Positions 48,922 to 59,377 of a DNA stretch of 64,000 bases are shown here, one piece after another. This stretch comes from Nocardia sp. BSTN01 (GTDB lineage: Bacteria; Actinomycetota; Actinomycetes; Mycobacteriales; Mycobacteriaceae). The translations under genes and the position numbers were made by a program. The stretch is taken from NCBI RefSeq assembly GCF_015354405.1, contig NZ_JADKYP010000011.1:62001-126000 (forward strand). The letters are read 5' to 3'. The first letter of the stretch is position 1, and every line of letters begins with the position of its first letter. The notes beneath the pieces were generated by a model. It saw only the letters and a program-made list of their open reading frames with translations, did no database searches and was not told the DNA's origin.

Positions 48922-51036
48922 GTGCCGTACCGCCGCCCGAAACGTTCCGTCGTTCTGCCCGTGGTCGCGACCCTCGCGGTTGCCGCCCCGCTCGCGACGC
49001 TGACACTGCGCGACTCTCCCGGCTATCGCCCAGCGGGCGACAGCGACCTCGCCGCGATACCCGCGCAACTCGCCGAGGTGACCTTGGCGTCCGCCCCCGA
49101 CATCGTGTTGCCACTGCGCGAACTCACCGGATTGAACCTGCCCGATCTGCGGCTGTCCGACTTGCGGAAGCTCCCGCTGCCGACGTCGATTCCCGTGCCG
49201 CCCGGCCTACCCGCCCCGCCGGGCGTGCAGCTACCCAGCGAGATTCCACTACCCCAATTCGGTGATCGAACGACCACCACACCGGCCCCGACGCCGTACG
49301 CCGGACCAGTCACCCCGCAGGCTCCCGCCCCCGCCGCGTCCCCCGCGCACGCCGGCCCCGGCTTCATCGCCGCCCCGCTCGACCCCGCACGGATTCCGGG
49401 CTCCGACCCGGCCGCGCCCGCCCTGTCCCCCGGTGCCGTACCACCGGATATGGCCGATCAGGTCGGTGCGGAAGTCAAGGAATTGACCCGGGATACGCCC
49501 TTCAGCATGGTCGCGCTGACCGCGACGGAACTGGCCGACACCACCTCCCTGATTCGCGCCCAGCAGGCCGACGGCACCTGGGGACCGTGGTTCCCGGCCG
49601 ACCAGGTCGACACCGGACGCAGCGATCACGCGGCCGCCCCCGCCCGCGCCGGTACCGAACCGATCTACGTCGGCGAGACCAAGGCCGTTCAGATTCTCAC
49701 CACTCGTAAGGCGATCGCTGCGGCCGCCGGTCGCTCCGGCGATCCGGCGCAGCGGGCCGCGTCGCAACTGTCGGCAGTGCTGATCGATCCCGGGCGCGGC
49801 GCGATCGACGACAACCTGACTTCGGTCGCCGCGCCGCTACCGGGCGGCGGGCCGAAGGTGATCAGCCGCGCCCAGTGGGGCGCCGACGAATCACTGCGCT
49901 GCGAGGAGCCCACCTACGACGACGGGCTGGGCGGAATCACCGTGCATCACACCGCCGGTCGCAACGACTACAGCAGGGCCGAATCCGCCGGCATCGTGCG
50001 GGCGATCTACGCGTATCACGCCAAGACGCTGGGCTGGTGCGATATCGGCTACAACGCGCTGGTCGACAAGTACGGCCAGATCTTCGAGGGCCGCTACGGC
50101 GGTCTGGACCGCCCGGTCGAGGGCGCGCACGCCGGTGGTTTCAACGAGAACACCGCGGGCGTGGCGATGATGGGCGATTTCGAGACCGACCCGCCCAGCG
50201 ACGCCCAGCTCCAGGCCACCGGGCAGTTCGTCGGCTGGCGGGCCAAGATCGCGGGGCTGGATCCCGAGGGCCACACCACCATGTATTCCGAGGGCACCGA
50301 CTACACCCCGTACGCCGAGGGTGAGGCGGTGGACCTGCCGATCGTGTTCGCACATCGCGACGTCGGCAACACCGCCTGTCCCGGCGACGCCGCCTATGCG
50401 CGCATGGACCGCATCCGCGAGATCGCCGCGGGCGTCGCCGCCGGCACCGCGCCCGAGGCCCCGAAAGACCAACGGGCGCACGCGGATCTGGCGGCGCTGG
50501 CGAATCTGACCACGCAGCTGCTGAGCATGGTGGGCAAGAACGCCATCGCCACCTACTATGCGGGGCAGGGTGGTCCGGACGGACGCCTCGGTGCCGCGTC
50601 CTCCGAACCGACCCCGACCGGGGACGGCGGCCAGTACGCCGAATTCGCCAACGGCTACGTCTACGCGGCGCCCGACGGTTCGATCGTGGAACTGGCCGGC
50701 CGGCTTCTCGACCGCTTCGTTCAGCTCGGCGCCGAATCCGGACTGCTCGGAACGCCGCTGCGCACTCCGTATCCGGTTCCCGGCGGCCAGCGGGCCGATT
50801 TCCGGCTCGGCTCACTGATCCTCAACACCGCCACCGGTGTGGTCACCACCTTGCTGAAACACGGTGGGGCACAACCGGGCCCGGCGGGCGAGCCGATTCC
50901 GCAGGCACTGCCCGCCGCGGACGCCCCGGCCCCGGACGCACCCACACAAGAAGGGGCGGTTCGAGAAGCACCGCCCGCACCCGAGTCCGCTGTGGCGGCG
51001 CCGCCTCAGGCCATTCCTGCGGCCCCCGCGGGCTGA
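48922..51036 (+). CDS. Secreted PGRP-type N-acetylmuramoyl-L-alanine amidase with LGFP repeats (Rv3811-like)
   Basis: The 704-residue product has a signal peptide, a Pro-rich N-terminal region, an amidase-3/PGRP catalytic domain and C-terminal LGFP-like repeats. Zinc ligands read as His342 (VHHTAG), His478 (AHRDVG) and Cys486 (TACPG), with GYNALVDKYGQIFEGR in between. Repeat units include GRLGAASSE and GLLGTPLRTPYPVPGG. It should cleave the amide between N-acetylmuramic acid and the stem peptide while held on the wall. GTG 48922 is chosen over ATG 48916 because GGGAG lies six bases before it. The position after glf and before the HAD gene matches Rv3811. Confidence 0.92.
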   Translation: MPYRRPKRSVVLPVVATLAVAAPLATLTLRDSPGYRPAGDSDLAAIPAQLAEVTLASAPDIVLPLRELTGLNLPDLRLSDLRKLPLPTSIPVPPGLPAPPGVQLPSEIPLPQFGDRTTTTPAPTPYAGPVTPQAPAPAASPAHAGPGFIAAPLDPARIPGSDPAAPALSPGAVPPDMADQVGAEVKELTRDTPFSMVALTATELADTTSLIRAQQADGTWGPWFPADQVDTGRSDHAAAPARAGTEPIYVGETKAVQILTTRKAIAAAAGRSGDPAQRAASQLSAVLIDPGRGAIDDNLTSVAAPLPGGGPKVISRAQWGADESLRCEEPTYDDGLGGITVHHTAGRNDYSRAESAGIVRAIYAYHAKTLGWCDIGYNALVDKYGQIFEGRYGGLDRPVEGAHAGGFNENTAGVAMMGDFETDPPSDAQLQATGQFVGWRAKIAGLDPEGHTTMYSEGTDYTPYAEGEAVDLPIVFAHRDVGNTACPGDAAYARMDRIREIAAGVAAGTAPEAPKDQRAHADLAALANLTTQLLSMVGKNAIATYYAGQGGPDGRLGAASSEPTPTGDGGQYAEFANGYVYAAPDGSIVELAGRLLDRFVQLGAESGLLGTPLRTPYPVPGGQRADFRLGSLILNTATGVVTTLLKHGGAQPGPAGEPIPQALPAADAPAPDAPTQEGAVREAPPAPESAVAAPPQAIPAAPAG

Positions 51037-51106
51037 GGGCCGAGGCTGGGAGATCCACCCGAATGCGCGAAACCTGCTCGAAGCGGCGAGGTTTGCACGA
51101 TCAATT

Positions 51107-51135
51107 CAGGGCAAAGCCAAGCTGGCGGACAGCCC
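51107..51135. terminator. Possible bidirectional terminator between amidase and HAD genes
   Basis: AGGGC (51107-51111) pairs with GCCCT (51131-51135), with an inner GCC/GGC stem. It lies between convergent genes and touches the stop codon of the minus-strand gene. Confidence 0.35.
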
Positions 51136-51962
51136 TAACTCTCCCACCAGCGCTCGAGCACCCGCGCCACACCGTCCTCCGAATTGGAGGCGGTGATCTC
51201 GTCGGCGGCGGCGAGGGCTTCGGGGTGGGCGTTGCCCATCGCGACGCCGTGGCCGGCCATGCGGAGCATCGGCACATCGTTGGGCATATCGCCGAAGGCC
51301 AGGATCGCCGCCGGGTCCACCCCTAGTCGCTCGGCGACCACGCTCAGGCCGGCGGCCTTGGTGATACCGGGCGCGGACAGTTCGATGAGTCCGTTGTTGG
51401 TGGAGTAGGTGATGTCGGCGCGCCCGGCCAGGTGGGGTTCCAGGGCCGACTGCATCTGCGCGCTCGGCGTTCCGCGCAGCCGGATGAGCATCTTGATCGC
51501 CGGGGCCGAGATGACCTCCTGCCGCGAGACCTGCGTGTCGTCCGGATTCAGCCAGGCGTGCTCGTACTCGGGCGAGCTGACGAATTGCGGCGTCGCCGCA
51601 TCGTGTGCGCTGCGGCCGACGCGCTCGGCGGCCAGCCCACAGCCCGGCAGTACGCGCTCGGCGAGGTCGGCGATCCACGCCAGACTCTCCACATCCAGCG
51701 TGCTGGTGTGCAGGATGCGGTCGGCGGCACTGTCGTAGATCACGGCGCCGTTGCCGCAGACGCACAGCGGAGGAAAGCCCAGCCCCTCGATCACCGGATC
51801 GATCCAGCGCGGCGGACGGCCCGTGGCCAGCACGAACGGCACGCCGTCGGCGATCAGCGCGGCCACCGCGATACGGGTGCGCGGCGTCACCCGTTCCCAT
51901 TCGTCGAGCAGCGTGCCATCGACATCGGTGGCCACCATCTTCGGCTTCGGCAGACGCGTCAC
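51135..51962 (-). CDS. HAD-superfamily (Cof-type) phosphatase, Rv3813c-like
   Basis: The 275-residue product has the haloacid dehalogenase core with nucleophile Asp13 and acid/base Asp15 (DVDGTLL), motif II in VLATGRPP, Lys in APAIKMLIRL and motif IV GDMPNDVPML. The long insert between motifs II and III is the C2B cap typical of Cof/YbiV-type phosphatases, which act on sugar phosphates, nucleotides or PLP-type compounds. The substrate is unknown. The start is GTG 51962 with AGGATGG upstream. The neighbourhood matches M. tuberculosis, where Rv3813c follows the amidase gene Rv3811 and a PE_PGRS gene that is absent here. Confidence 0.9.
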   Translation of the reverse strand: MTRLPKPKMVATDVDGTLLDEWERVTPRTRIAVAALIADGVPFVLATGRPPRWIDPVIEGLGFPPLCVCGNGAVIYDSAADRILHTSTLDVESLAWIADLAERVLPGCGLAAERVGRSAHDAATPQFVSSPEYEHAWLNPDDTQVSRQEVISAPAIKMLIRLRGTPSAQMQSALEPHLAGRADITYSTNNGLIELSAPGITKAAGLSVVAERLGVDPAAILAFGDMPNDVPMLRMAGHGVAMGNAHPEALAAADEITASNSEDGVARVLERWWES

Positions 51963-52074
51963 CTATTCCATCCTGCCCGAAATTGCGGCGCGGCTGTAAT
52001 CGTTTGCCCGCGCCCCGCCTGCGAGCGGGCCGGAAGTGGTGCACGATGTCACCGGTGGACTCGAGACCATTCCC

Positions 52075-52080
52075 TATGAT
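52075..52080 (+). promoter_or_regulatory. Possible -10 element of the oligopeptide ABC operon
   Basis: TATGAT at 52075-52080, 31 bases upstream of the first permease start. A -35 match is unclear; ACCGGT at 52051-52056 has an 18-bp spacing. Confidence 0.4.
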
Positions 52081-52110
52081 CAGGGGCTAGTAACCGACCC
52101 GAGGGGACCG

Positions 52111-53088
52111 ATGACCGGCTTTCTGCTACGACGTGCGCTCAACTATGTCGTGCTGCTGGCGCTGGCGTCGTTCCTGGCCTTCAGTCTGGCGTCGCTGACA
52201 TTTCGCCCGCTGGACAGCCTCGAACAGCGCAATCCGCGACCGCCGCAGTCGGTGATCGATGCCAAGGCCCACGAACTGCATCTCGATCAACCCATCCCGC
52301 AGCGCTACCTCACCTGGGTCGGCGGCGTGGTGCACGGTGACTTCGGCACGACCCTGACGGGGCAGCCGGTCAGTCAGGAACTGCCGCGCCGGATCGGGGT
52401 CAGTCTGCGGTTGCTGATCGTGGGCTCGGTGGTCGGAACGGTCCTCGGTGTGCTGATCGGCGCGGCCGGTGCGATCCGGCAATATCGGTTCACCGATTAC
52501 TTCACGACGATTATTTCCCTGCTGGTGCTCAGCACGCCCGTGTTCCTCTTGGCGACGCTACTCAAATACGGTGCACTGGAAATCAATTCGGCCACCGGGC
52601 AGCAGATATTCCTGTATACCGGCGAAACGTCGGCCAATGCCGTGCACGGGGTGTGGAATCAGTTCGTCGACCGGTTACAGCACATGATCGTTCCCTCCCT
52701 CGGCCTCGCCCTGGGCGCGATGGCCAGTTACAGCCGCTACCAGCGCAACGCCATGCTGGATGTGCTGCAGAGCGATTTCATCCGCACCGCGCGGGCGAAG
52801 GGACTCACCCGCCGCCGCGCACTCTACAAACACGGTCTGCGCACCGCGCTGATTCCGATGGCGACCCTGTTCGCCTACAGTCTCGGCGCGCTGATCACGG
52901 GCGCCACCTTCACCGAGAAGATCTTCGGATGGCACGGCGTCGGTGAATGGCTGGTCGACGCGATCAACGCGCAGGACATCTACATCGTGGTGACCGTCAC
53001 GGTGTTCGCGGGATTCGTGGTGCTGGTATCGGGCCTGCTGTCCGACATCGTGTATGCGATTCTGGATCCGCGGGTGCGGGTCGGATGA
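52111..53088 (+). CDS. Oligopeptide-type ABC transporter permease (DppB/OppB-like)
   Basis: The 325-residue integral membrane protein is the first permease of a peptide/nickel-family importer. It has six helices. The EAA-type coupling loop is visible as DFIRTARAKGLTRRRALYKHGLRTAL near residue 225, and HGDFGTTLTGQPVSQELPRR follows the first outer loop, as in DppB. ATG 52111 follows GAGGGG. It opens a run of five collinear genes with short gaps or overlaps (two permeases, double ATPase, two binding proteins). The transported compound is not evident. Confidence 0.93.
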   Translation: MTGFLLRRALNYVVLLALASFLAFSLASLTFRPLDSLEQRNPRPPQSVIDAKAHELHLDQPIPQRYLTWVGGVVHGDFGTTLTGQPVSQELPRRIGVSLRLLIVGSVVGTVLGVLIGAAGAIRQYRFTDYFTTIISLLVLSTPVFLLATLLKYGALEINSATGQQIFLYTGETSANAVHGVWNQFVDRLQHMIVPSLGLALGAMASYSRYQRNAMLDVLQSDFIRTARAKGLTRRRALYKHGLRTALIPMATLFAYSLGALITGATFTEKIFGWHGVGEWLVDAINAQDIYIVVTVTVFAGFVVLVSGLLSDIVYAILDPRVRVG

Positions 53089-53101
53089 TCGGGGCGACAC
53101 A

Positions 53102-54106
53102 GTGACCGAAACCGAGATCATCGCGCAGGGTGCGCCGGAGCCCGCGGCCGCCGGTCGCCGGAAGCTGGTGTGGCGCAGGTTCCTCCGCAACAAGCCCGCC
53201 CTGGTCGGTGCGTCCGTGCTGATCATCATGCTGATCGGCGCCTTCGCGATACCGCCGTTCCTGTCCTACGACTATCAGGAGCGCGACCCGTACGCGCTGT
53301 TGCAACCGCCCTCGCCGCAGCATTTGTTCGGCACCAACGAGATCGGCCAGGACATGCTGGCCCAGACTCTGCACGGTTTGCAGAAATCGCTGATCATCGG
53401 CATCTGCGTGGCGGTGCTGACCTCGCTGATCGCGGTCACCGCGGGGTCGATCGCGGGTCTGCTCGGTGGCTGGACCGATCGGGCGATCATGTGGCTGGTC
53501 GATCTGCTGCTGGTGGTGCCCAGTTTCATCATCATCGCGATCTTCGCCCCGCGCACCAAGGGCAGCAGTTCGATTCTGTTGCTGATCGTGTTGCTGGCCG
53601 GATTCAGCTGGATGATCAGCGCCCGCATCGTGCGCGGATTGACGATGAGCCTGCGGGAACGCGAATTTGTCCGCGCGGCTAGGTATATGGGCGCGTCGAC
53701 GCGTTCGGTGATCGTCACGCACATCGTGCCGAATATCGCGTCGATCCTGATCATCGACACCACCCTCGCGGTCGGCGCGGCGATCATGTCCGAAACCGGT
53801 TTGAGCTTCCTCGGATTCGGCGTGCAACCGCCGGACGTGTCACTGGGCTCGCTGATCGCCTTCGGCACCAAATCGGCACTGACCTTCCCCTGGTTGTTCC
53901 TGTTCCCGGGTGGTTTTCTGATCGCGATCGTGCTGTGCGCCAACCTCGTCGGCGACGGCCTGCGGGACGCCTTCGACCCGAGTTCCAAAGGGGCGCGGGC
54001 GGGCCGCAAGGCCGGAAAGCGGGACAAGGCACTGCGCGGGAAGTCGGCGCAGACCTCCGGTGCCGGTCCGGATGAGCAGTCGGACAGAGGGATTGAAGCG
54101 GCATGA
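53102..54106 (+). CDS. Oligopeptide-type ABC transporter permease (DppC/OppC-like)
   Basis: The 334-residue second permease has an N-terminal cytoplasmic segment with [16 protein letters not shown], the DppC-specific [19 protein letters not shown] loop, five to six helices, and the EAA loop [20 protein letters not shown]. The C-terminal tail is long and basic ([14 protein letters not shown]). The start is GTG 53102 after GGGGCGACAC; frame open upstream overlaps the first permease and is not used. Its stop overlaps the start of the ATPase gene in ATGA form. Confidence 0.93.
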   Translation: MTETEIIAQGAPEPAAAGRRKLVWRRFLRNKPALVGASVLIIMLIGAFAIPPFLSYDYQERDPYALLQPPSPQHLFGTNEIGQDMLAQTLHGLQKSLIIGICVAVLTSLIAVTAGSIAGLLGGWTDRAIMWLVDLLLVVPSFIIIAIFAPRTKGSSSILLLIVLLAGFSWMISARIVRGLTMSLREREFVRAARYMGASTRSVIVTHIVPNIASILIIDTTLAVGAAIMSETGLSFLGFGVQPPDVSLGSLIAFGTKSALTFPWLFLFPGGFLIAIVLCANLVGDGLRDAFDPSSKGARAGRKAGKRDKALRGKSAQTSGAGPDEQSDRGIEAA

Positions 54107-55989
54107 CCGATCACACCACCGAATCCGCCGACCGCGCGGACTCGCGCCGCGTTACGACCGCCCCCCTGCTGGAGGTCTCGGACCTGCATGTGTCCTTCCC
54201 CGGCGAGGAGGGCCGCATCGACGCGGTGCGCGGCGTGAACTACACCGTCGCCGACGGTGAGGTGCTGGCCATCGTCGGCGAGTCGGGTTCCGGTAAATCG
54301 GTGTCCTCACTGGCCGTGATGGGGTTGCTGCCCGATCAGGCCCGCATCCGCGGCTCGATTCGCCTGCGCGGCAGGGAGTTGCTCGGCATGGGCGACAAAC
54401 AGCTATCGGCGCTGCGTGGCACTCGGGTCAGCATGGTCTTCCAGGACCCGCTCTCGGCGCTCACCCCGGTCTACCGGGTCGGCGATCAGATCGCCGAAGC
54501 GCTGGTCGCCCACAAGAAGATGAGCAAGTCGCAGGCCGCGGATCGAGCGGTGGAGCTGCTGGATCTGGTCGGTATTCCCGAACCGGCGGTGCGTGCCAAG
54601 GCTTTTCCGCACGAATTCTCCGGCGGTATGCGGCAACGCGTGGTGATCGCGATGGCGATCGCCAACGATCCGGAACTGATCATCTGCGACGAACCGACCA
54701 CCGCCTTGGATGTGACGGTGCAGGCGCAGATTCTCGACCTGCTGCGCAAGGCCCGCGACATCACCGGCGCCGGCGTCATCATGATCACCCACGACATGGG
54801 GATCGCCGCCACTCTGGCCGACCGCGTGGCCGTGATGTACGCGGGGCGAATCGTCGAGAACGCCCCGGCCGCAGAGCTGTTCAACTCGCCACGGATGCCC
54901 TACACCGTCGGCCTGCTCGGTTCCATCCCGCGGATGGACGGCCCGGCCCGCGCGCCGCTCATCCCGATCGTCGGCGCTCCTCCACCCATGCACGCCCTGC
55001 CGCCGGGCTGTCCCTTCGCGCCGCGCTGTCCGGTTTCGATCGACGACTGCCTGGCCGCAGAGCCGCCGCTGCAGGAAACAGCGCCCGCGCACCGGGCCGC
55101 CTGCATCCGCACGGCCGAAGTGGGGACCGCGGAACTGTTCGCCGCCTACCGCCACGACACCGACGGCGTGGCCGCGGCGGAACCCGCCGATTCGGATGTG
55201 GTGCTGCGGGTTTCGGGTCTAACCAAGACCTTCCCGGTCACCTCCGGTGTCGTCTTCAAACGGCGCACCGGTGAGGTGCGCGCGGTCGACGGCATCGATT
55301 TCGCGGTGCGCAAGGGACGCACGCTCGCACTCGTCGGCGAATCCGGGTCCGGGAAGTCGACGACGCTGAGCCAGATCATGGACCTCGCCCAGCCCGAGGC
55401 GGGCACGATCGAGGTCTTCGGCGAGAATGTCGCGACGCTGAGCAAGCAGCGCACACGCGATATCCGCCGCAGGTTGCAGATCGTGTTCCAGGATCCGTCC
55501 TCCTCGCTGGATCCGCGCCTGCCGATCTTCGACGCCCTGGCCGAACCGTTGCGGGTCGACGGCCGGTCCCGCGACGAGATCCGCAAGCGGGTACCGGAAT
55601 TGCTGAAACAGGTCGGACTGCGCGCCGAACACGCCGACCGCTATCCGGCCGATTTCTCCGGTGGACAGAAGCAGCGCATCAATATCGCGCGGGCGATGGC
55701 GCTGGATCCGGACATGCTGGTGCTCGACGAGCCGGTGTCCTCGCTCGACGTCTCCATCCAGGCCGGGGTCCTGAACCTGCTGCGGGATCTGCAGGCCGAA
55801 CGCGGACTGTCGTATCTGTTCGTGTCCCACGACCTTTCGGTGGTCCGCAATCTCGCGCACGATATCGCGGTCATGTATCGCGGCAAGATCGTCGAATCCG
55901 GGCCGGCCGAGCAGATTTTCGCGGCGCCGCAGCACGAGTACACCCGCGCGCTGATCGACGCGGTGCCCCTTCCGGTCGTCGCACGCTAG
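54103..55989 (+). CDS. Double-domain oligopeptide ABC transporter ATPase (DppD-DppF fusion)
   Basis: The 628-residue protein contains two complete nucleotide-binding domains in one chain. Walker A lysines are Lys65 and Lys418 (both GESGSGKS). The signatures are FSGGMRQRV and FSGGQKQRI, and the Walker B strands read [12 protein letters not shown] and [12 protein letters not shown]. The oligopeptide-specific Cys-rich tail ([15 protein letters not shown]) follows the first domain. DppD and DppF are separate in many bacteria; the fusion is common in actinobacteria. It overlaps the upstream permease and is followed nine bases later by the first binding-protein gene. Confidence 0.95.
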   Translation: MTDHTTESADRADSRRVTTAPLLEVSDLHVSFPGEEGRIDAVRGVNYTVADGEVLAIVGESGSGKSVSSLAVMGLLPDQARIRGSIRLRGRELLGMGDKQLSALRGTRVSMVFQDPLSALTPVYRVGDQIAEALVAHKKMSKSQAADRAVELLDLVGIPEPAVRAKAFPHEFSGGMRQRVVIAMAIANDPELIICDEPTTALDVTVQAQILDLLRKARDITGAGVIMITHDMGIAATLADRVAVMYAGRIVENAPAAELFNSPRMPYTVGLLGSIPRMDGPARAPLIPIVGAPPPMHALPPGCPFAPRCPVSIDDCLAAEPPLQETAPAHRAACIRTAEVGTAELFAAYRHDTDGVAAAEPADSDVVLRVSGLTKTFPVTSGVVFKRRTGEVRAVDGIDFAVRKGRTLALVGESGSGKSTTLSQIMDLAQPEAGTIEVFGENVATLSKQRTRDIRRRLQIVFQDPSSSLDPRLPIFDALAEPLRVDGRSRDEIRKRVPELLKQVGLRAEHADRYPADFSGGQKQRINIARAMALDPDMLVLDEPVSSLDVSIQAGVLNLLRDLQAERGLSYLFVSHDLSVVRNLAHDIAVMYRGKIVESGPAEQIFAAPQHEYTRALIDAVPLPVVAR

Positions 55990-55998
55990 GAGTTCGTC

Positions 55999-57675
55999 GT
56001 GAGGATACGTTCGCGGGCATTGCGTTCGGTCGCTGTCGTAGTAGCGGCTGGGGTGGCTGTCGCGCTGGCCGGCTGCGCCTCCGTGAACACCACCAACGGA
56101 CCCGCCGCCCTCGGAACCGCCAACGACATCAATCCGCAGCCGCGCGATGCGGTGCGCGACGGCGGTAACCTGCGGTTGGCGATCAGCGGATATCCAGCCA
56201 ATTGGAATTCCCTGTCCATCGACGGCAACGAGTTGGAGACCGGGGAGGTGCTGTGGCCGTTAATGCCGCGGTCGTATCTGATCGACGGGGCCGGCCAAAT
56301 GACGATCAACAAGGACTATTTCACCGATATCCAGCTCACCGGGACCGATCCGCAGCAGGTTACCTACACCATCAACCCCGCGGCAGTGTGGAGTGACGGA
56401 TCACCGATCACCTGGGAGGACATCGCCTCTCAGGCCCATGCGCTGTCGAGTGTGGACACCCGCTATCTGATCGCGATCAACAACGGATTCGATCGGGTCG
56501 ACAAGGTCGAACGCGGGGTCGACGACCGGCAGGCCGTGATCACCTTCAAACAGCATTACGCGGATTGGCGGGGTCAGTTCGCCGGAAACGCGATGCTGTA
56601 CCCCAGATCGGTTACCGCCGACCCGGACACCTTCAACCGCGCGCTCGCCGGCGGCATCGCGATCACCTCCGGGCCGTTCGTGGTCCGCTCCACCGATCGC
56701 ACCCAGGGCCGAATCGTGCTGGGCCGCAATCCGAAATGGTGGGGCGATACGCCGAAATTGGACACCATTACCTTCAGTGTGATGGATCAGTCCGCATATG
56801 CGGCGGCCCTGCAGAACAACGAACTCGATGCCGCACGCCTGAATTCCATCGAGGATCTGGCGACCGTGCGCAGCGGATCCGAACTGGTCGTACGCCACGC
56901 CCCGGGAAATCTGTGGCGGCACATCACCTTCAACGGCGCGCCCGGTTCGATTCTGGCGGATCCCGCACTGCGCGTGGCGATATCGAAGGCCATCGATCGG
57001 CAGGGCATCGCGAATGCGATCGAAAACGGCCTGGTGTCGAATCCGAAGCCGTTGAACAATCACATCTTCGTCCAGGGACAAGAGGGTTATCAGGACAACA
57101 GCCTGCCCTACGACCCCGCGGCCGCGGCGCGCGAACTCGATGCACTGGGCTGGAAACAGCAGGGCGATGTGCGGGTCAAAGACGGCCGCCGCCTCGAGAT
57201 TCGCGATGTGATGTACAACGATCCCACCTGGGTCAGGGTCGCGCAGATCGTCCAGGGGGACCTCGCGAAGGTCGGGGTGAAGCTGACCATCGCCACCCGG
57301 CAACGCCAGGGCTTTTTCACCGATGCGATGATCCCTGGTGATTTCGATATCGCCCAGTTCCAGTTCTCGGGTGACGCATTCCCGTTCGGGAGCATCCCGC
57401 AGATCTACGCCTACCGTCCCGATGACGAGCAGAGCAATTTCGGTCGCATCGGCTCCCCGGAGTTGAACGCACTGATCGAGCAGACCCTCAGTGAACTGGA
57501 TCCGAAAAAGGCCATCGAACTCGCGAACCAGGTGGACCGCAAGGTTTTCGAAGAGGGTTTCTCGCTGCCGCTCACCCAGGATCCCGGCAACTACGGCGTG
57601 CGCACCACCGTCGCCAACTACGGCGCTCCGGGCCTGGCCTCCTACGACTACACCAAGATCGGCTTCGTAAGTTAG
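55999..57675 (+). CDS. Family 5 substrate-binding lipoprotein (first copy)
   Basis: The 558-residue product is the extracytoplasmic solute receptor of the importer. A lipobox ends at Cys26 (ALAGC), followed by the SBP family 5 fold with segments GGNLRLAISGYPANWNSL, TITWEDIASQ-like SPITWEDIA and GRIVLGRNPKWWG. The start is GTG 55999, seven bases after AGGAG. It is closely related to the following gene, so the transporter has two receptors. The substrate is unknown; family members bind peptides, nickel or siderophore-like ligands. Confidence 0.93.
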   Translation: MRIRSRALRSVAVVVAAGVAVALAGCASVNTTNGPAALGTANDINPQPRDAVRDGGNLRLAISGYPANWNSLSIDGNELETGEVLWPLMPRSYLIDGAGQMTINKDYFTDIQLTGTDPQQVTYTINPAAVWSDGSPITWEDIASQAHALSSVDTRYLIAINNGFDRVDKVERGVDDRQAVITFKQHYADWRGQFAGNAMLYPRSVTADPDTFNRALAGGIAITSGPFVVRSTDRTQGRIVLGRNPKWWGDTPKLDTITFSVMDQSAYAAALQNNELDAARLNSIEDLATVRSGSELVVRHAPGNLWRHITFNGAPGSILADPALRVAISKAIDRQGIANAIENGLVSNPKPLNNHIFVQGQEGYQDNSLPYDPAAAARELDALGWKQQGDVRVKDGRRLEIRDVMYNDPTWVRVAQIVQGDLAKVGVKLTIATRQRQGFFTDAMIPGDFDIAQFQFSGDAFPFGSIPQIYAYRPDDEQSNFGRIGSPELNALIEQTLSELDPKKAIELANQVDRKVFEEGFSLPLTQDPGNYGVRTTVANYGAPGLASYDYTKIGFVS

Positions 57676-57706
57676 CCGCCCGTCCCGACGAAAGGAGAAC
57701 GAAGCC

Positions 57707-59377
57707 ATGCGGATTCGTTCGACAATAACCCGGCTCGCGATCCCCGCGGTCGCGTGCGGACTGCTGCTGTCGGGGTGTTCGGGCTCCACGACCGGGACCG
57801 GAAGCTCCGCGCTCGGCACGACCAACGACATCAATCCGCACGACGTCGCCGACCTCCGCGACGGCGGCAGCCTGCGGTTGGCGATCTCGGAATTCCCGCC
57901 GAACTGGAACACTCTCCAGATCGACGGCAACAACTACGACATCACCGCGGTCGAACGGCCGATGCTGCCACAGGCATTCAGCATCGATGCCGCCGGCGGA
58001 ACCCATCTCAACACCGACTACTTCACCAATGTCGAGTTGACCGGCACCGATCCGCAGACCGTCACCTACACCATCAACCCGAAGGCGGTGTGGACCGACG
58101 GCACGCCGATCACGTGGGAGGACATCGCCTCTCAGGCCGAGGCGCTGAGTGGTCGCAATCCGGAGTACCTGATCGCCAACAACATGGGTTTCGATCGCGT
58201 CGCGAAGGTCGAGCGCGGCGCCGACGATCGCCAGGCGGTGCTGACCTTCAGCAAGCACTTCGGTGAATGGCAGGGGCAATTCTCCGGAAACAGCATGCTG
58301 TACCCGAAGTCGGTGACCTCGAATCCGGACGCGTTCAACAAGAGCCTCGTCGACGGCATCAAGGTGACGGCCGGACCGTTCGCCGTCCAATCCACCGACC
58401 GGACTCAGGGTCGGATCACGCTGGGACGCAACCCGAAATGGTGGGGTGCGGCACCGAAACTCGACACCGTCAATTTCAGCGTGCTCGATTCGGCCGCACT
58501 GGTGCCCGCCTTGCAGAACGACGAGCTCGACGCGATCGGAATCGGCAGCCGTGGCGATTTGGTGACGGCTCAAGGGGTTCCGAACGTCTCCATCCGCCGC
58601 GCGCCGGCGCTGCAGTGGTCGCATCTGACCTTCAACGGTGCGCCCGGTTCGATTCTGGAGGATCCCAAGGTTCGCGTCGCCGTGTCGAAGGCCATCGATC
58701 GGCAGGGCATCGCGAATGCGATTCAGAACGGTCTGGTCGCCGAACCGAAACCGCTGAACAATCACATCTACCTGGAGGGGCAGAAGGGTTACCAGGACAA
58801 CGCCCTGCCCTACGACCCCGATGCCGCTGCCCGCGAACTCGACGCCCTGGGCTGGAAATTGCAGGGCGACGTGCGCGTGAAGGACGGTCGCAGACTCGAG
58901 ATCCGCGATGTGATGTACAACGATCCGTCCTGGGTACAGATGGCGCAGATCATGCAGCAGAACCTCGCCAAGATCGGGGTGAAGCTCACGATCGACACTC
59001 GGCCGGGACAGGGCTTGTTCACCAATGTGTTCCAGAAGGGCGATTTCGATCTGGCGCAGTTCTCCTGGGTGGGTGACCCCTTCCCCCTGGGCAGCATCAA
59101 CCAGATCTGGGGATACGACCCGAACAACTGGCAGGGCAACTACGGCCATATCGGTTCCCCGGAACTCAATGATCTGATCGAGAAAACCGTCTCCGAACTT
59201 GATCCGGCCAAGGCCATCGATCTGGCAAATCAGGTCGACCGCCAGATCTTCGCCGAGGGTCATTCCCTCCCGCTGCTGCAGTCGCCCGGCATCGTCGCCG
59301 CCCGGTCCAACCTCGCCAACTACGGCGCGCGCGGCCTGGCCACCCTCGACTGGACGAAAGTCGGCTACCTGAAGTGA
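57707..59377 (+). CDS. Family 5 substrate-binding lipoprotein (second copy)
   Basis: The 556-residue paralogue of the preceding protein has a lipobox ending at Cys24 (LLSGC), the GGSLRLAISEFPPNWNTL opening and the GRITLGRNPKWWG segment. Long stretches such as RQGIANAIQNGL and PLNNHIYLEGQKGYQDNALP differ from the first copy by only a few residues. Other parts, such as the segment around residues 260-290, diverge and may set a different ligand range. ATG 57707 follows AAAGGAGAACG. Its stop overlaps the start of the next membrane-protein gene (GTGA). Confidence 0.93.
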   Translation: MRIRSTITRLAIPAVACGLLLSGCSGSTTGTGSSALGTTNDINPHDVADLRDGGSLRLAISEFPPNWNTLQIDGNNYDITAVERPMLPQAFSIDAAGGTHLNTDYFTNVELTGTDPQTVTYTINPKAVWTDGTPITWEDIASQAEALSGRNPEYLIANNMGFDRVAKVERGADDRQAVLTFSKHFGEWQGQFSGNSMLYPKSVTSNPDAFNKSLVDGIKVTAGPFAVQSTDRTQGRITLGRNPKWWGAAPKLDTVNFSVLDSAALVPALQNDELDAIGIGSRGDLVTAQGVPNVSIRRAPALQWSHLTFNGAPGSILEDPKVRVAVSKAIDRQGIANAIQNGLVAEPKPLNNHIYLEGQKGYQDNALPYDPDAAARELDALGWKLQGDVRVKDGRRLEIRDVMYNDPSWVQMAQIMQQNLAKIGVKLTIDTRPGQGLFTNVFQKGDFDLAQFSWVGDPFPLGSINQIWGYDPNNWQGNYGHIGSPELNDLIEKTVSELDPAKAIDLANQVDRQIFAEGHSLPLLQSPGIVAARSNLANYGARGLATLDWTKVGYLK

